Assembly (NCBI GenBank): GCA_011800155.1 | Contig: CM022377.1 | Span: forward strand, 1,984,001 to 2,048,000 | Length of the DNA: 64,000 nucleotides | Reading direction: 5' to 3' | Source: Flammulina velutipes | Taxonomy: Eukaryota; Basidiomycota; Agaricomycetes; Agaricales; Physalacriaceae | Shown: in pieces, positions 50,175-61,434 of the stretch | Layout of the letters: each line of letters begins with the position of its first letter | Numbering within the stretch: the stretch's first letter is position 1 | Program-made: the position numbers and the translations under genes | The notes under the pieces: model-generated | Databases searched by the model: none | Seen by the model: the letters and a program-made list of their open reading frames with translations, nothing else | What the model was told of the DNA's origin: nothing

Positions 50175-52597
50175 ATGCCTATCACGCCGGGACTTCGTTT
50201 TCTTCTGAAGAAGCTACCGCCCCTAGTTGGGCTCGTCGCTGCTGTTTACCTCCTCGGATTACCGCTATGGGCATGCTTTGTTTCGGCGGTTATTAGCCCA
50301 CCGTTGGCTCTCATCGTGTACGCATCGTGGTATGATCTCAAGGTGAGACGGGATGCAGATGCAGCCGGAGCTCGAACCATTCCGCGAGCGAAGGGGAAAC
50401 GGCTCGGGAACTTGGATATCATGGATCGCGTTCTCAAAATGTGGCTGAATGGATATCCTGGTATGTCTGGCATCTGCCTATTCAACAGTGCTTGACCTCT
50501 TGCAGGCGACTATTACTCGGACTTGGCAGTGGCGTTGGGACCAATTTTCGACATGCACGTATTATGGGACACGGCAATTCTTACCACATCCCCTCAACAT
50601 ATCCATGCAATTCTTACTACCGACTTCGAAAACTTCGAAAAAGGTAACTTGGGATTCAGTCGCGTATCGCATTTCAGATGTCTAACACGGGCCCTAGGTC
50701 AATTCTTCCAAGGCATTATGCACTCTGTGCTAGGTACTGGTGTGTTCAATGCCGATGGTATGTTTGATCCTCAATCATAAAGAGACTTTACTTAGGTTGT
50801 GTCAGGCGAGATGTGGAAGTACGGGGCTTTCCCTTGAACTAGTTCTCTGAACTGATCCATTATCAGGTTCCACCGCTCCATGACGCGGCCGTTCTTCAGC
50901 AGAGACAGGATAACGCACTTCGAGCTGTTTGATCGTAACTCTGCCATTGCCATTGACCAGATGAAGCACCGATTCCGTTCAGGCTACGCTGTTGACTTCC
51001 AAGAAGTCATGTCCCGTTTCACCATGGATTCTTCCACCGAATTCCTGTTCGGGGCATGTGTTGACAGTCTCAAGAGCGATCTGCCTTATCCCCATTACGC
51101 TGTGGGGAAGAATTCTCAGCTGGCGTCATCGGGTAATAATGGCTTTGCTCACGCATTCCTGCACGCACAGGATAGATTAGCAAAACGCTCAGCAAAACGA
51201 TGGATATGGCCGTTATTCGAAATTAGGAAGGACGCGACTGAAGAACACATGAAGGTTGTCAGGGCGTTTATCGAGCCCATTGTCGAGGCTGCGCTGGAGA
51301 AGAAGCGAGCTACTACCTCCGGTGCGGAGAAGAAGAACAGTAGAGTAAATCAGCAGGATACACTGCTTGACCATTTGGTGAATGAAACTTCTGGTATGTC
51401 CTTCAACTTGACTTTCGGCTCCGAATATGGTTTAACGCGGCGCAGATGCAGAAGTCATTAGAGACGAGACGTAAGTTTTGGTGAAATGACAGTGTTTCGG
51501 GCGTACTGAACATCTTAATTCAAGTATCAACATCCTGCTCGGTAATTGTTCAGAAGTCATCTGTCGACGTTAGCAGTCATACATTTTCTCAGCTGGGCGC
51601 GATTCTACGTCAGCTACGTTAACCTTCGTTGTTTACTTTCTCGCGCTGTACCCCGACATCATGACAAGGCTCCGGGAAGAAGTACTCTCGACGGTTGGCC
51701 TTGAATGTTCTCCGACACTTGAACATATCAAGAGCATGAAGTTCTTGCGCGCTGTGATCAACGGTATGGGCTGCTTCAAGTTTGGGTTCTTCGTGATAAG
51801 CTAATTACATTTCTGTCTCCAGAGACTTTGAGGTTATATCCAATTGTGTATGTCGGATCTCCGTTTTGTGTTTACATTGGAGCTGATCTTACCGCCACGT
51901 ATTAGACCCTACAATACCAGGTAATTGCGTATGCTTTAGTGTCTAGATGATATGAAGCTGACTACGCTTCAGGGAGTCAATCAACGCGACAACCTTGGCT
52001 TCAGAGGATCCGTCTGAGAGGCCTTATTACCTTCCGGCACGTACCAGGTGAGATAGGTCTACCTATGACGGCGTTTACTGAACGTTCGCTGGCATATAGG
52101 GTTGGCTACTCCGTCCTGCTCATGCATCGTCGAAAGGATCTATGGGGACCAGATGGTAAGCCCTTCCACACATTTTCGCTCCCCCGTCCTAATGTATATC
52201 TCTCCCAGCCGAAGAGTTCGATCCCGATCGATTCCTGGACGAGCGCTTCAAGAAATACATCATCCCTAACCCATTCATCTTCCTACCCTTCAATGCGGGC
52301 CCGAGGATCTGCCTTGGGCAGCAATTTGCCTACAACGAGGTATCGTTTATGCTAGTGCGCCTGTTGCAGAATTTCTCGTTTTTCGAGCTGGATGAAGCTG
52401 CATTCCCACCGGAATTTAGACCACCGCCGGAGTGGAGGGTCTCTCCTGGTAGAAAGGGAGTGGAGAAGTTCTGTCCAAAGATCACTATGACAATGTACAG
52501 TGGGGTAAGAAATCATTTTTAGCTCATCGCCGAGCTGTTACTTATCAGTGTGTTATAGGGCGGAATGTGGGTGAGAGGTATCGAACCAGAACAATAA
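50175..52597 (+). CDS. Cytochrome P450, CYP63-like, copy 2
   Basis: Paralogue of the P450 at 33428-35866, with all 13 introns at the same positions. Membrane anchor [20 protein letters not shown]; then [21 protein letters not shown]-helix [13 protein letters not shown]-helix ETLRLYP; haem loop [11 protein letters not shown] with Cys; end [12 protein letters not shown]. All splice joins keep the frame, so it is probably active. Two changes from copy 1 stand out: the I-helix DTT is DST, and the segment before GYSVLL reads LPARTR where copy 1 reads IPAGTG. ER-bound monooxygenase, substrate unknown. Confidence 0.92.
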
Positions 52598-53178
52598 ATT
52601 AGTTGTCCACTTACATACACTCAATTTACACGTTACGAAATTCTGATCGCTTGATGTACGCCACAGTAACATTGATCAACTTTTCCACGTGGCACGACAC
52701 TTTTGACTTCCTGCCATCGTTGTCGACTTCGTTGAGTACAGTATCGTTATGGCATTCCGTCCTCCGAACCAAGGCAGCTGGAAGTTGAGCATTGAGCCTT
52801 GCGGGTTCACAAAGGAATCGCTCTTTTGCCGGACTAAGTAAACTGTTCATTTGAGGTGTGTTGTCTCCATTTTGAACCTAACCAAAACTATTGGCTTATC
52901 AGATGTAGCCGCCTCTGTGGTTTCCTCTATTAGTCTCGCGTCTCCCCAGGTGTTGCCTAGACATCGCCGACCGAGTCACCCGGACATTTTGAACTCTCGA
53001 CGAAGTCGCTTTCGAAGCCTTCTCCTAATGTTCTGCTCGCCGATGATGACGCGACAATGGCCCGCGCACCGTGCTGGAAATTTCTCGGAAAGTGGCATCC
53101 GCGGTCACTGGCATCTCGGATATCGTATTCGCAACTACTATAAAAATAGGCCGAACAAGCTTTCATCTTCATCGCAGG
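52598..53178. promoter_or_regulatory. Intergenic with endoglucanase TATA box
   Basis: 581 bp. A strong TATA box (ctataaaaatag, 53137-53148) lies about 40 bp before the GH5 start. Nothing else recognised. Confidence 0.5.
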
Positions 53179-54958
53179 ATGTATAGGTCTCTTCGTATTT
53201 TGCTCATATCAGCGGTGACTTTGTCCGTCCATGCACAATCACCGTTATACGGTCAATGCGGTGGTACCGTGAGTCGCCTTTTCGACGACACGTTCATTTC
53301 GACTCATGGTGTAATTAGGGTTGGAACGGAGATAAAGCCTGTGTTTCTGGTGCAGTTTGCACCGTCCTCAACCAATGTACGTTCTCTAAGATCACACAAG
53401 AGACTACGCTAACTAAGTCAAGGGTACTCGCAATGTCTTCCTGGAACTGGGGCACCCGCTCCTTCGACCACCGTCGCTACTGCTACATTGACCACCACGT
53501 CGACGACGCTGCCAACAGGAGCTGAATGTGCGGTGCCTCCCGCCTCGGCTGGATCTTTGGAGCTCAAGGGTGTCAACATTGCTGGCTTCGACTTCGGTTG
53601 TGCGACCGACGGCTTCTGCAACACGACTGGAGCATGGCCACCTTTGACTCAGCTCGGTGGTAAGTTCTTTCTACCTTGAGATATCTGTATTAATCACCTA
53701 ACTTCCCCTCAGGAAATGACGGAGAGGGCCAGATGAAACATTTCTTCAACACCGATGGCTTCAATACTTTCCGACTACCCGTGGGATGGCAATATCTCAC
53801 TAATAATGTTGTTGGTGGCGATCTTAACGAAGCTAACTTCCAGAAATACGACACTCTCGTCAAGGTATGACTCCGCGCTTTCTGGACGATCTTGTGTTGA
53901 GACCGGTATAGACCTGCTTGAACATCGGGGCGACATGCGTCATCGATATTCACAATTACGCACGATGGAACGGCGGTGTAAGTTACAGTCAGCTATTGTG
54001 GAATGTCAAGTGTACTTACACATATTTGTATAGATCATCGGACAAGGCGGACCTACCAACGAGCAGTTCGCTGCGCTCTGGTCATCGCTGGCCTCCCGAT
54101 ACAAGGACCAGTCGAAGCTTATCTTCGGCCTGTGAGTATTCCAGGTTTTCCGTTAATGACCCAAGCTCATCGCATGTAGTGTTAACGAGCCTCATGATGT
54201 TCCCGACATCAAAATATGGGCGGCATCTGTCCAAGCGGCTGTTACTGCCATCCGCAAGGCTGGGTACGTCAACTGATCTCGACTTATAACCATGTCTAAT
54301 GTCTATATTACAGCGCTACTCAGCAAATCATCCTCCTGCCAGGAAACAACTGGACTTCTGCCGGGACTTTCATCTCAAGTGGGTCTGCGGATGCCCTCAA
54401 GACCGTAGTAAACCTTGACGGATCGACGACCAACCTTGTCTTCGACGTTCACAAATACTTGGATTCTGATAACTCTGGAACTCACACGTAAGTATGGCTA
54501 TTCGATCCGCAGCGGCTAAAAAGTGACGATCCCTCAGTGAATGTACAACGAACAACATCGATGGAGCTTGGAAGCCTCTTGCGGAATGGCTTCGCTGCAA
54601 TGGGCGCAAGGCGTTCAACACCGAAACTGGAGGAGGAAACACCCAATCCTGTGTCAAGTATACATGCGAGCAAACTGCATACCAAGCTGCCAATTCAGAT
54701 GGTAAGCGCCATCGAGCATCCTTCTCTGATAACGACACTGACCGCGCCCCAATAGTGTACCTTGGATACGTTGGCTGGTCTGCAGGCAACTTCGCAGACA
54801 CCTACGAGTTGGTGAGTACCAGATTGTCTTGTGGTGTCATCCATGATTTGACCGCCACTCAGAATGAAGTACCGACTTACAGTAATGGGAAGTGGACAGA
54901 TACACTTCTTGTGTCCAGTTGTTTGTCTCCAAAGGCTGGATATGCGGGCAAGTTGTGA
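53179..54958 (+). CDS. Secreted endo-beta-1,4-glucanase, CBM1-linker-GH5
   Basis: Signal peptide MYRSLRILLISAVTLSVHA. Residues ~20-60 form a CBM1 cellulose-binding module: SPLYGQCGGTGWNGDKACVS, then AVCTVLNQWYSQCLPG, with four Cys and the aromatic face. A Thr/Pro/Ser linker (TATLTTTSTTLPT) leads to a GH5 (subfamily 5-like) barrel: VNIAGFDFGC, GFNTFRLPVGWQYL, CVIDIHNYARWNG, LVNEPHDVPD with the acid/base Glu, VFDVHKYLDSD, and FNTETGGGN with the nucleophile Glu. It resembles Trichoderma Cel5A/EG2. The product hydrolyses internal bonds of cellulose outside the cell. Twelve or so exons, all in frame. Its stop is 101 bp from the convergent acyl-CoA ligase stop. Confidence 0.95.
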
Positions 54959-55059
54959 TAATTGGTATAAACAAGTTACATAAATGTGTGAGTAGGAAAT
55001 GTAAAGATATCCATATTTGAGAAAACAATGGCTTTCAAGATCGGCCGAAAGCATATGCA

Positions 55060-57864
55060 TCACAGTCGCGTCTCCAGAGATTTGCTCGAGCTGTTTCTCT
55101 GTGACCAAGCCTCTCTCGCTATGTGGCGCAATTTATCTTTCATGATTTTGCCAGATGGAGTAAGCTCTGCAGGGAGTTAGGTTTATTGGACGTTGTTTCT
55201 TTTAGACGAGACATTACCAAAGGCCGCATCCTGGATGATGATTATGACTGGAACAGCATATCTGGGCAACCTGTCCATGGTACTCCCAATGAGTATCCCT
55301 CAGAAGGGAAACGAGGACTTACAGATTCTGAGCTAATTGTAGTAGAGACGATTCGGTGACCTTCCCACGAAAGGTAGGCTTGATGGATACGACTGCAGCT
55401 ACTAGCTCGCCTAGCCTTGCATCGGGAACCCCGACGGCTGCTGCTTCGTGCACTCGAGGATCGGTGTAAAGAGCATTTTCGACCGTTACAGAAGACTGAA
55501 AGCATTTGGTGCGACATCACAACTAAGCAGGCGTTCCACGTACGATGTTCTCGCCTCCCCGGATTATGATATCCTTGACTAAAAGATGGCGTAAATGAAC
55601 TTCCTAGGCCTAATCCGAGGGCAGACGTACTTCTGTCTGTGAGATGTAGGAATCCTTCGTCATCTTGGTACCCTAGATCTCCAGATCGCAACCAGCCATC
55701 CGGGTTGAGGACTTTTCTGGTACCCTCTGTCAGGTAGTATCAGCCACAACGAGAAACAAGTTCCCAGTCCTGGATGTTTAGAAACGTACCTGGATCTCGC
55801 CAGTAGCCTTTCATAACATTGGGACCGCGACTTGTAGATGGTTTGTCAATCGGATAGGGGATAGTGATGTAGCGCACATCCATATTTCCCCAACGCCACC
55901 AGGCTTCAATCCGACCCCGCTATCGACGTCGATCACAGCTATATCGTTCACCGGAGAAGGCAGTCCTCTTCGTTATCTCAGTAATTAACATCAAAATATG
56001 GAAATACGATGCTCACACTCGTGTTGGCTTGACTGCGTAATCCTCTCCGGCGATCTGAAGAAGAAAACTTGCTTAGAACGAGAAAAAGGAATACGAAGAG
56101 ATCGGTACCGCTACAGAGATAGAGTTAGTCTCCGTCAGACCATACCCTTGACTTCTGTAGTTGGGTCAGTATGAGATAGAGCTACTGAGTTAGTGGTATG
56201 TGCTTACAATTGAGACCCAGGGAACGTCTGCCGAGCTTTCTTTATCAACGCGTCCGGTGCGGGGGCACCGCCGAAAAAAAGTGTTTCCAGGGGATGCCCA
56301 GATATCGAGCTCTCGATCAGATCAGTGACCATGGCCGGGACACTGATGATATTGTTTAGGTTAGACTTGTGGCGTGTTAAAAATGTGGCGCATACCCTCC
56401 CGCAACTGTGATATTCTCGTTTTTGATCAGTCTATAGATTTCGTGATCAATAAATGAGAACCTATAGTGTTCAATGACAAACCTCGCGCCTATAGTTTGG
56501 AATGAATGACGATAAGAACGGGTCAAGTCAAGCACTGACCGTCTTCGGGGATCCACTTTCGCATTAGTATGAGTCGCATACCGAACATTGTCGCCATCAT
56601 CTGCAGGAAATCAGAATCCATTTGTCTGTTGTGTTGTCGGGATTGGGATACTTACGGAATAACTAGTCATTCCAGTGACATGAAACAGAGGAACCGCAAC
56701 TAGTGCACCTTTCTGTGGCTCGGCTGTAGCAGGTGGGGAAGGTAAGGGGCCTCCTCTTCGGAGTTCCGCCCTACGACTTCCAACTACAGTCTGAAGATAT
56801 GATCAGTGAGAAAACAGGTCAACGAATGGGACGATTTTTACGTTCAGGACATTAGTAAGAAACTGTCTCTGAGTGCTCAGGACACCTTTGGGAAGGCCTG
56901 TAGTACCTACCATTCGATCGTCAATGTCTATGGCCAACAATAATATTGCCGATGAGCGTACCAGAAGTAAACATGATAGCACAATTGTCTTCTGGGCTGA
57001 TAGATGGGTAGTTGTTCAAGACATCTTGGGAAGCTGTATGGTTCTCCACGGCGTCGTGATAGGATTCCATGCCCGAGGGAATTGTGGAGGGTCGTAAGAT
57101 GAGGACGCCAGTAGCCCCCGCTTCGGAGGTAATAGCGTCGATGGCCGGAGCCAGTTTAGCGGCGCGTTCTTCGTCAACGATGATAAGGCGACATTGGGTA
57201 TGAACGAGGCAGAATGTGAGCGGCTCCAGAGGCAGCCACCTGGAAGAAGGTTTCAGTAGCATGTACATGTGAGTTGGTTCAGTCACTTACGCATTGACTA
57301 GGACAGCTACGGCTCCAATGATATCTATGATTAGGTTAGACCAGTTGAGGCCGAAACAAAGAAAAAAAGAACGGACGACAAGCCCAAAATACGACAAGAT
57401 ATTCGGAACAATTTCGAGATGCTAAACCTACACGATCGCCTTGTTCGCGGGAGAAGGATGTTAGTCTAAGTAAAAGGTTGACGAGAGGTACACTCACCCT
57501 TCCGTATCCCGTAGACGGCATAGAAAACCCCAGCCGCATGAAGCGCCCTCTCGTTCACCTCACCGTATGACAATCGCTCATTCTCGAACACGATGTACGT
57601 CTGATCAGCATACTGCGCCACAGAGCGGAACCAGAATTCTCGCAGGGTCCCAGGGAGATTCTTGTAGACTCTTTGAAGCCTTCCGTCGACAAGACGCAAT
57701 TCCCATTCGTGTGGCTGGCCAGGTGCGCAGAGTATGTCCTCGGCTGCGAGGAGACATCAAATTTGAGAAAGTTCACAATGATTATAACTCGGATTCTGCT
57801 GTTTTTGAGAGCACTTACTTTCTTTCAAGCTGCGCTTGGGATTCCATGAGTTGAGAGGAGACAT
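55060..57864 (-). CDS. AMP-dependent acyl-CoA ligase (adenylate-forming enzyme)
   Basis: More than fifteen exons assemble into one intact frame from MSPLNSWNPKRSLKETEDIL to SLETRL. Adenylate-forming motifs: P-loop-like FTSGTTGLPKGVLSTQRQ, GALVAVPLFHVTGMTSYS, A5-type QGYGLTETNSIS, GEIWIRGPNVMKGYWRDP, A7-type GWLRSGDLGYQDDEGFLHL, hinge DRIKDIIIRGGENI and the A10 lysine in PSGKIMKDKLR. It activates a carboxylic acid to its acyl-AMP and then the CoA thioester; medium-chain fatty acid or hydroxycinnamate-like substrates are both possible. No C-terminal SKL-type peroxisome signal. Gene density of introns makes automated models likely to truncate it. Confidence 0.92.
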
Positions 57865-58250
57865 TGTGGGGTGATTCTGGGTGTCGGTGAAGGGGGACGC
57901 TTGCTTAAGAGAGAATAGACTGCCAGGCAAGGCCCGGACAAATGCAGGGATGAACCGTGAACTCCGAGGTGAACGTCATGATGCCGCGGAGATGTTGCGC
58001 CCATCCAACATATATACACGGAACACTGGAAGATCCATGGTGAGTTCACAGCTTGCCATGATAGCCTTTCTTCACTTACCGTCATGCGACGTCGCGGCCC
58101 GTTATCGAACCGGCCTCAGACCATAAGGATGTGAAGGAAGCATGAAAGTGACGGTGCTGTTTTGAGGCCACCTTGACGAAGCACGTAGGAAGAGATGCAA
58201 AATGGGAGAGCAAAACAACACCAGGACGGAAATAGCGACCTATGCACATA
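57865..58250. other. Intergenic between CIA1 and the acyl-CoA ligase
   Basis: 386 bp between tandem minus-strand genes, probably the ligase promoter. No clear motif seen. Confidence 0.35.
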
Positions 58251-59501
58251 TCATTTCTCAACAGACGTGATTTTCCATATTTTACACGTGGCGTCGTCTC
58301 CTGTCGTGGCCAAGACGTTCTCGTATCCCTCTCGTGGACACCAGACGATTGCGTTAACATCATAAACGTCGTGAGCATCTTTCACTTGCGCGATTAATTT
58401 CTCTTTGATAGACCCTTCTTGCTCCTACGTTATAGTTCAACTAAGAGATAACAGGAAGGAACAACAACACGTACGGTCAGGTCCCAAACGAATATCATTC
58501 CGTCACTTCCTGTACTAGCTAGCCACCCCAGAGCCCCTTCTCCGATTGTCGTACCTTTGCTCCATGAAACGGAGAAGACAGCTCGATCGTGTCCTCGTAA
58601 TTCCAGGACTTCTTTGAATGAAAATTGGCCGGTACGTTGCCATACTTTGACCGTTTTATCGTCTGACCCAGATGCGATATAGCGCCCATCCGGAGACCAT
58701 GCTAGTGCCCAAACAGTTGAAGTATGCCCGGTGAGCGTCGCAGTACAATACCAGTCGTCGGTGGGGTCATCGACGTAGAATTTTATAGTGTTATCGTACG
58801 ATGCTGAAGCAAGAATCTGTGATCTATTGAGACGAAGTCCCGATAGATGAACCAGAAGGTACGTGCCTCTTCCGATGGGTGCCAGGCTACACACTTGACA
58901 TCCTGTGAGTGCTCCATCATCACTCCAAGACACTCGAAGTCAGCATCCGGTTGAACTGGTGAAGGTATTCAACATGAGCCATAAGAACAAGCATAAGGAG
59001 CTTGTATTACCTTCCCAAACCCAAACTGACTTGTCTCGACTACAGCTAGCCAGAAGAGTCCCTGTGCTAGAATACGCGACACTCTTGCATTCTGTTTCGT
59101 GTCCTTCCAGAAGGGTAAGACATTCCCACTCCCCAGCGCCACCTTCTTCGTCGTCGTCCTCTCGCTCCCACACACCAATATTTGCATCGAAAGATGCAGT
59201 GGCGAGTGTTTTACCAGAAGGCGACCACGCCACGGCACGTACACTTTTCGTGTGTCCCGTTGGAATAGAAGAGATTGTTTTGAAAGTCATATCAGAGCCA
59301 GAAGAGGACGAGTATGCATATATCCGCACTGAACGATCACTCGAGCAAGTCGCTAGTAGAGGTTTTGTTGGGTTCCATGCGAGGTTCCACGCGCGATCTT
59401 CGTGTCCTATAGAAGGGTTAGGATTCTGTATCGGAACAGTAGTTTTACGTACCAGTAAGAGTGGTTATAAGAGACGCTTCATAGGGTAAATCTACGTCCA
59501 T
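58251..59501 (-). CDS. CIA1: Cytosolic iron-sulfur assembly WD40 protein CIA1/CIAO1
   Basis: Start MDVDLPYEASLITTLTGHED, spliced into RAWNLAWNPTKPLLATCSSD. WD40 repeats follow: SVRIYAYSS, GHTKSVRAVAWSPSGKTLAT, GHETECKSVAYSSTGTLLAS, GHSQDVKCVAWHP, GHTSTVWALAWSPDGRYIAS and GHDRAVFSVSW, ending NAIVWCPREGYENVLATTGD and CKIWKITSVEK. Order and spacing match the seven-blade Cia1 propeller that targets cytosolic Fe-S clusters to nuclear and cytosolic apoproteins (DNA polymerases, helicases). Four to five exons. Its start codon lies 73 bp from the end of the retrotransposon. Confidence 0.92.
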
Positions 59502-59574
59502 AGTGGGAGATGATGAGAGTCAAAGCAAGAGTCGAATTTATGATCGCGATCACTGATCCGATCGGCATTGTCGG

Positions 59575-59764
59575 TTTTACGGCTGAGTTAGACATATCAA
59601 TTTGTCGAGGCTCAATGATGATGACATTCATATCTCTACAGACTAGGAGACTGAGGAACTGTGTACTTGAGGTGGGAAAGGGGAAACTGCTGCGTTGGTC
59701 AGAATTCCGACCAGCGCAGTTCGTTTTCCTTGGGTCGAGCGACGTGGAGGGAAATGAACAACCC
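59575..59764 (-). repeat. Ngaro terminal repeat B2
   Basis: 190 bp identical to 60023-60212. Begins (plus strand) ttttacggctgagttagac and ends gaaatgaacaaccc. It forms the outer 3' end of the element; flanking base 59574 (g) differs from 60022 (a), marking the boundary. Confidence 0.93.
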
Positions 59765-60022
59765 CACTCCATGTCGCTCAGCACACAGCATACTCGGAAC
59801 TCCTAAGCTGGGAAAAAACCCCCCAGCGAAGGTGTGGGTGGGTGGGCAAAAGAAAAAGACTTTGGCGCGTACAACGGCCAAAGGACACGAGGAAAGCTCA
59901 GAGGAGAATCACCGATGGTGGTTCGGAGAGAAGAAGCCAACGATCAAATTGGTCACGTGTCTAACTAGCGCAAAACCGCGCCTCACTTCCTCCTACCCGC
60001 GCCAGCCCCCGTGAGGCTTCCA
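59765..60022 (-). repeat. Ngaro spacer, predicted repeat A2
   Basis: 258 bp between the two B repeats. By the split-direct-repeat design it should match the 5' end of the element (A1), which is outside the window, so this is a prediction. Contains a run of a/g (agaagccaacg... aaagaaaaagac) but no ORF of note. Confidence 0.6.
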
Positions 60023-60212
60023 TTTTACGGCTGAGTTAGACATATCAATTTGTCGAGGCTCAATGATGATGACATTCATATCTCTACAGACTAGGAGACT
60101 GAGGAACTGTGTACTTGAGGTGGGAAAGGGGAAACTGCTGCGTTGGTCAGAATTCCGACCAGCGCAGTTCGTTTTCCTTGGGTCGAGCGACGTGGAGGGA
60201 AATGAACAACCC
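60023..60212 (-). repeat. Ngaro internal repeat B1
   Basis: 190 bp identical to 59575-59764, located 68 bp beyond the recombinase stop codon (60281). Confidence 0.93.
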
Positions 60213-60280
60213 TAAACCACGTAAGCCTTCGGCGCGTCGACGGAACGAAGCGAGACCAACCCACCACAAGCCGAAGGAAT

Positions 60281-61381
60281 TCATCTCTTCCTTGCCTTCT
60301 CCTTCAATCTCTCCACATACATGACCCCGAGGATGTCCAAGCTCCTCCAGTACCGCAAGAATGCATCGGACGACCAGCGGCCCAGCGCCTTCACCACATC
60401 CGTGTCAATCCCTTCCAGCAAGAAATATGTCGTTCCCCCGATCCTGAAGGAATGGCCTGTGAGCCTGCTCAGCCCCGCCGCCTCCCATATCTCGTTGCAT
60501 CGCGCCAGGAAAGCCTTCTTTGATAGAATCCTCCGAGTGCCGGCTTCATCTAGATACGACGCCAATGGAACGTCGCCTTGGATCTTGTTCCTCTTCAGAT
60601 GGGCGTCGAGGTTAGTGCATGGATTTGTAATACCCAGTTGTGCGCATATTACGACTCGTTCGCCCTCGGAGTTTGTCTTTGTCGTTGGAAGGTCCAGCAT
60701 TCTCGAGCCATGAACAGAGTGAGGAGGGTGAAGGTTTGTTGCTACTGGATGTTGGGATGCATCGAATTTTGCCGCATTCGGGGATTCTGGTAGTAATTCA
60801 CCCAGTCTGCATTGCCCGTAGAAGGCTGGTGTGGCCATGCCTCCAACCGCCGTGTCCTTTCCGCTCGCCGGGTTCAGCCCTCTGATCAGCACCTCGAGAC
60901 GTTCGTACGTGACTGGAGGACGCGGTGGTTTCTTTGCGCTTGGGCGACTCCTCCTGACCCCGTTTAGGACATGCTTCAGCTGGAGGCCTCCTTGCCACAC
61001 CATTCCGTTTGCTATATGGAATGCGCGTACCCCGTTAACCTTTGCCCCAACTCCTGCTGCTCCTTTCCTCCCCGTCCATGACACTGCGTACTCGCAGAGG
61101 ACATCCTCGTTTGCCGGGAAACGCTCTTCGTAGGGAATAGCAGCCGTCTCGCACCACTTTGTGTAGTCTCGCAGTCCAACTTTATGTTGCTTTGTCGAGC
61201 TCCTCGCCCATGAGGTCGCCAGCGCCTCTCGTATAGCTTTCGATTTAGTGGTGTATAGATGTTGATAGCCTATGTCGTAGTCGTTGCAGCGAGTGTTGGT
61301 CTTTGTACGTTTCGTGGCTGTCGTTTTGAGATAGTTATCGATGAAGGTACTCGCGTTCCAAGGTGGCGCCATGATAGTCAA
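60281..61381 (-). CDS. Ngaro tyrosine recombinase
   Basis: 366 aa, no intron. Catalytic residues appear in order: Arg in QCRLGELLPES, the HxxR box in LTGHSFRIGGTTYFLLEGID, and the nucleophile Tyr in LGRWSSDAFLRYWRSLD. An N-terminal SAM-like DNA-binding part precedes it (WARSSTKQHKVGLRDYTKWC, NEDVLCEYAVSWTGRKG). It would integrate the circular cDNA by site-specific recombination, so no target-site duplication is expected. The second ATG (61372) gives MAPPWNASTF and may be the true start. It follows the RNase H stop by 54 bp. Confidence 0.93.
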   Translation of the reverse strand: MTIMAPPWNASTFIDNYLKTTATKRTKTNTRCNDYDIGYQHLYTTKSKAIREALATSWARSSTKQHKVGLRDYTKWCETAAIPYEERFPANEDVLCEYAVSWTGRKGAAGVGAKVNGVRAFHIANGMVWQGGLQLKHVLNGVRRSRPSAKKPPRPPVTYERLEVLIRGLNPASGKDTAVGGMATPAFYGQCRLGELLPESPNAAKFDASQHPVATNLHPPHSVHGSRMLDLPTTKTNSEGERVVICAQLGITNPCTNLDAHLKRNKIQGDVPLASYLDEAGTRRILSKKAFLARCNEIWEAAGLSRLTGHSFRIGGTTYFLLEGIDTDVVKALGRWSSDAFLRYWRSLDILGVMYVERLKEKARKR

Positions 61382-61434
61382 AGGGAGAGATTGTTCTAAC
61401 CCTAACCTTGCGTTGGAACTTGTATTTCAACTCT

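Noticed and set aside
50175..52597. Second P450 as a pseudogene because the genomic ORF is fragmented
   Set aside because: All 13 introns splice in frame and every catalytic motif is present.
59575..60212. The identical 190-bp repeats as LTRs of a Gypsy/Copia element
   Set aside because: Both repeats lie on the same side of the coding region, and the element has a tyrosine recombinase rather than a DDE integrase.
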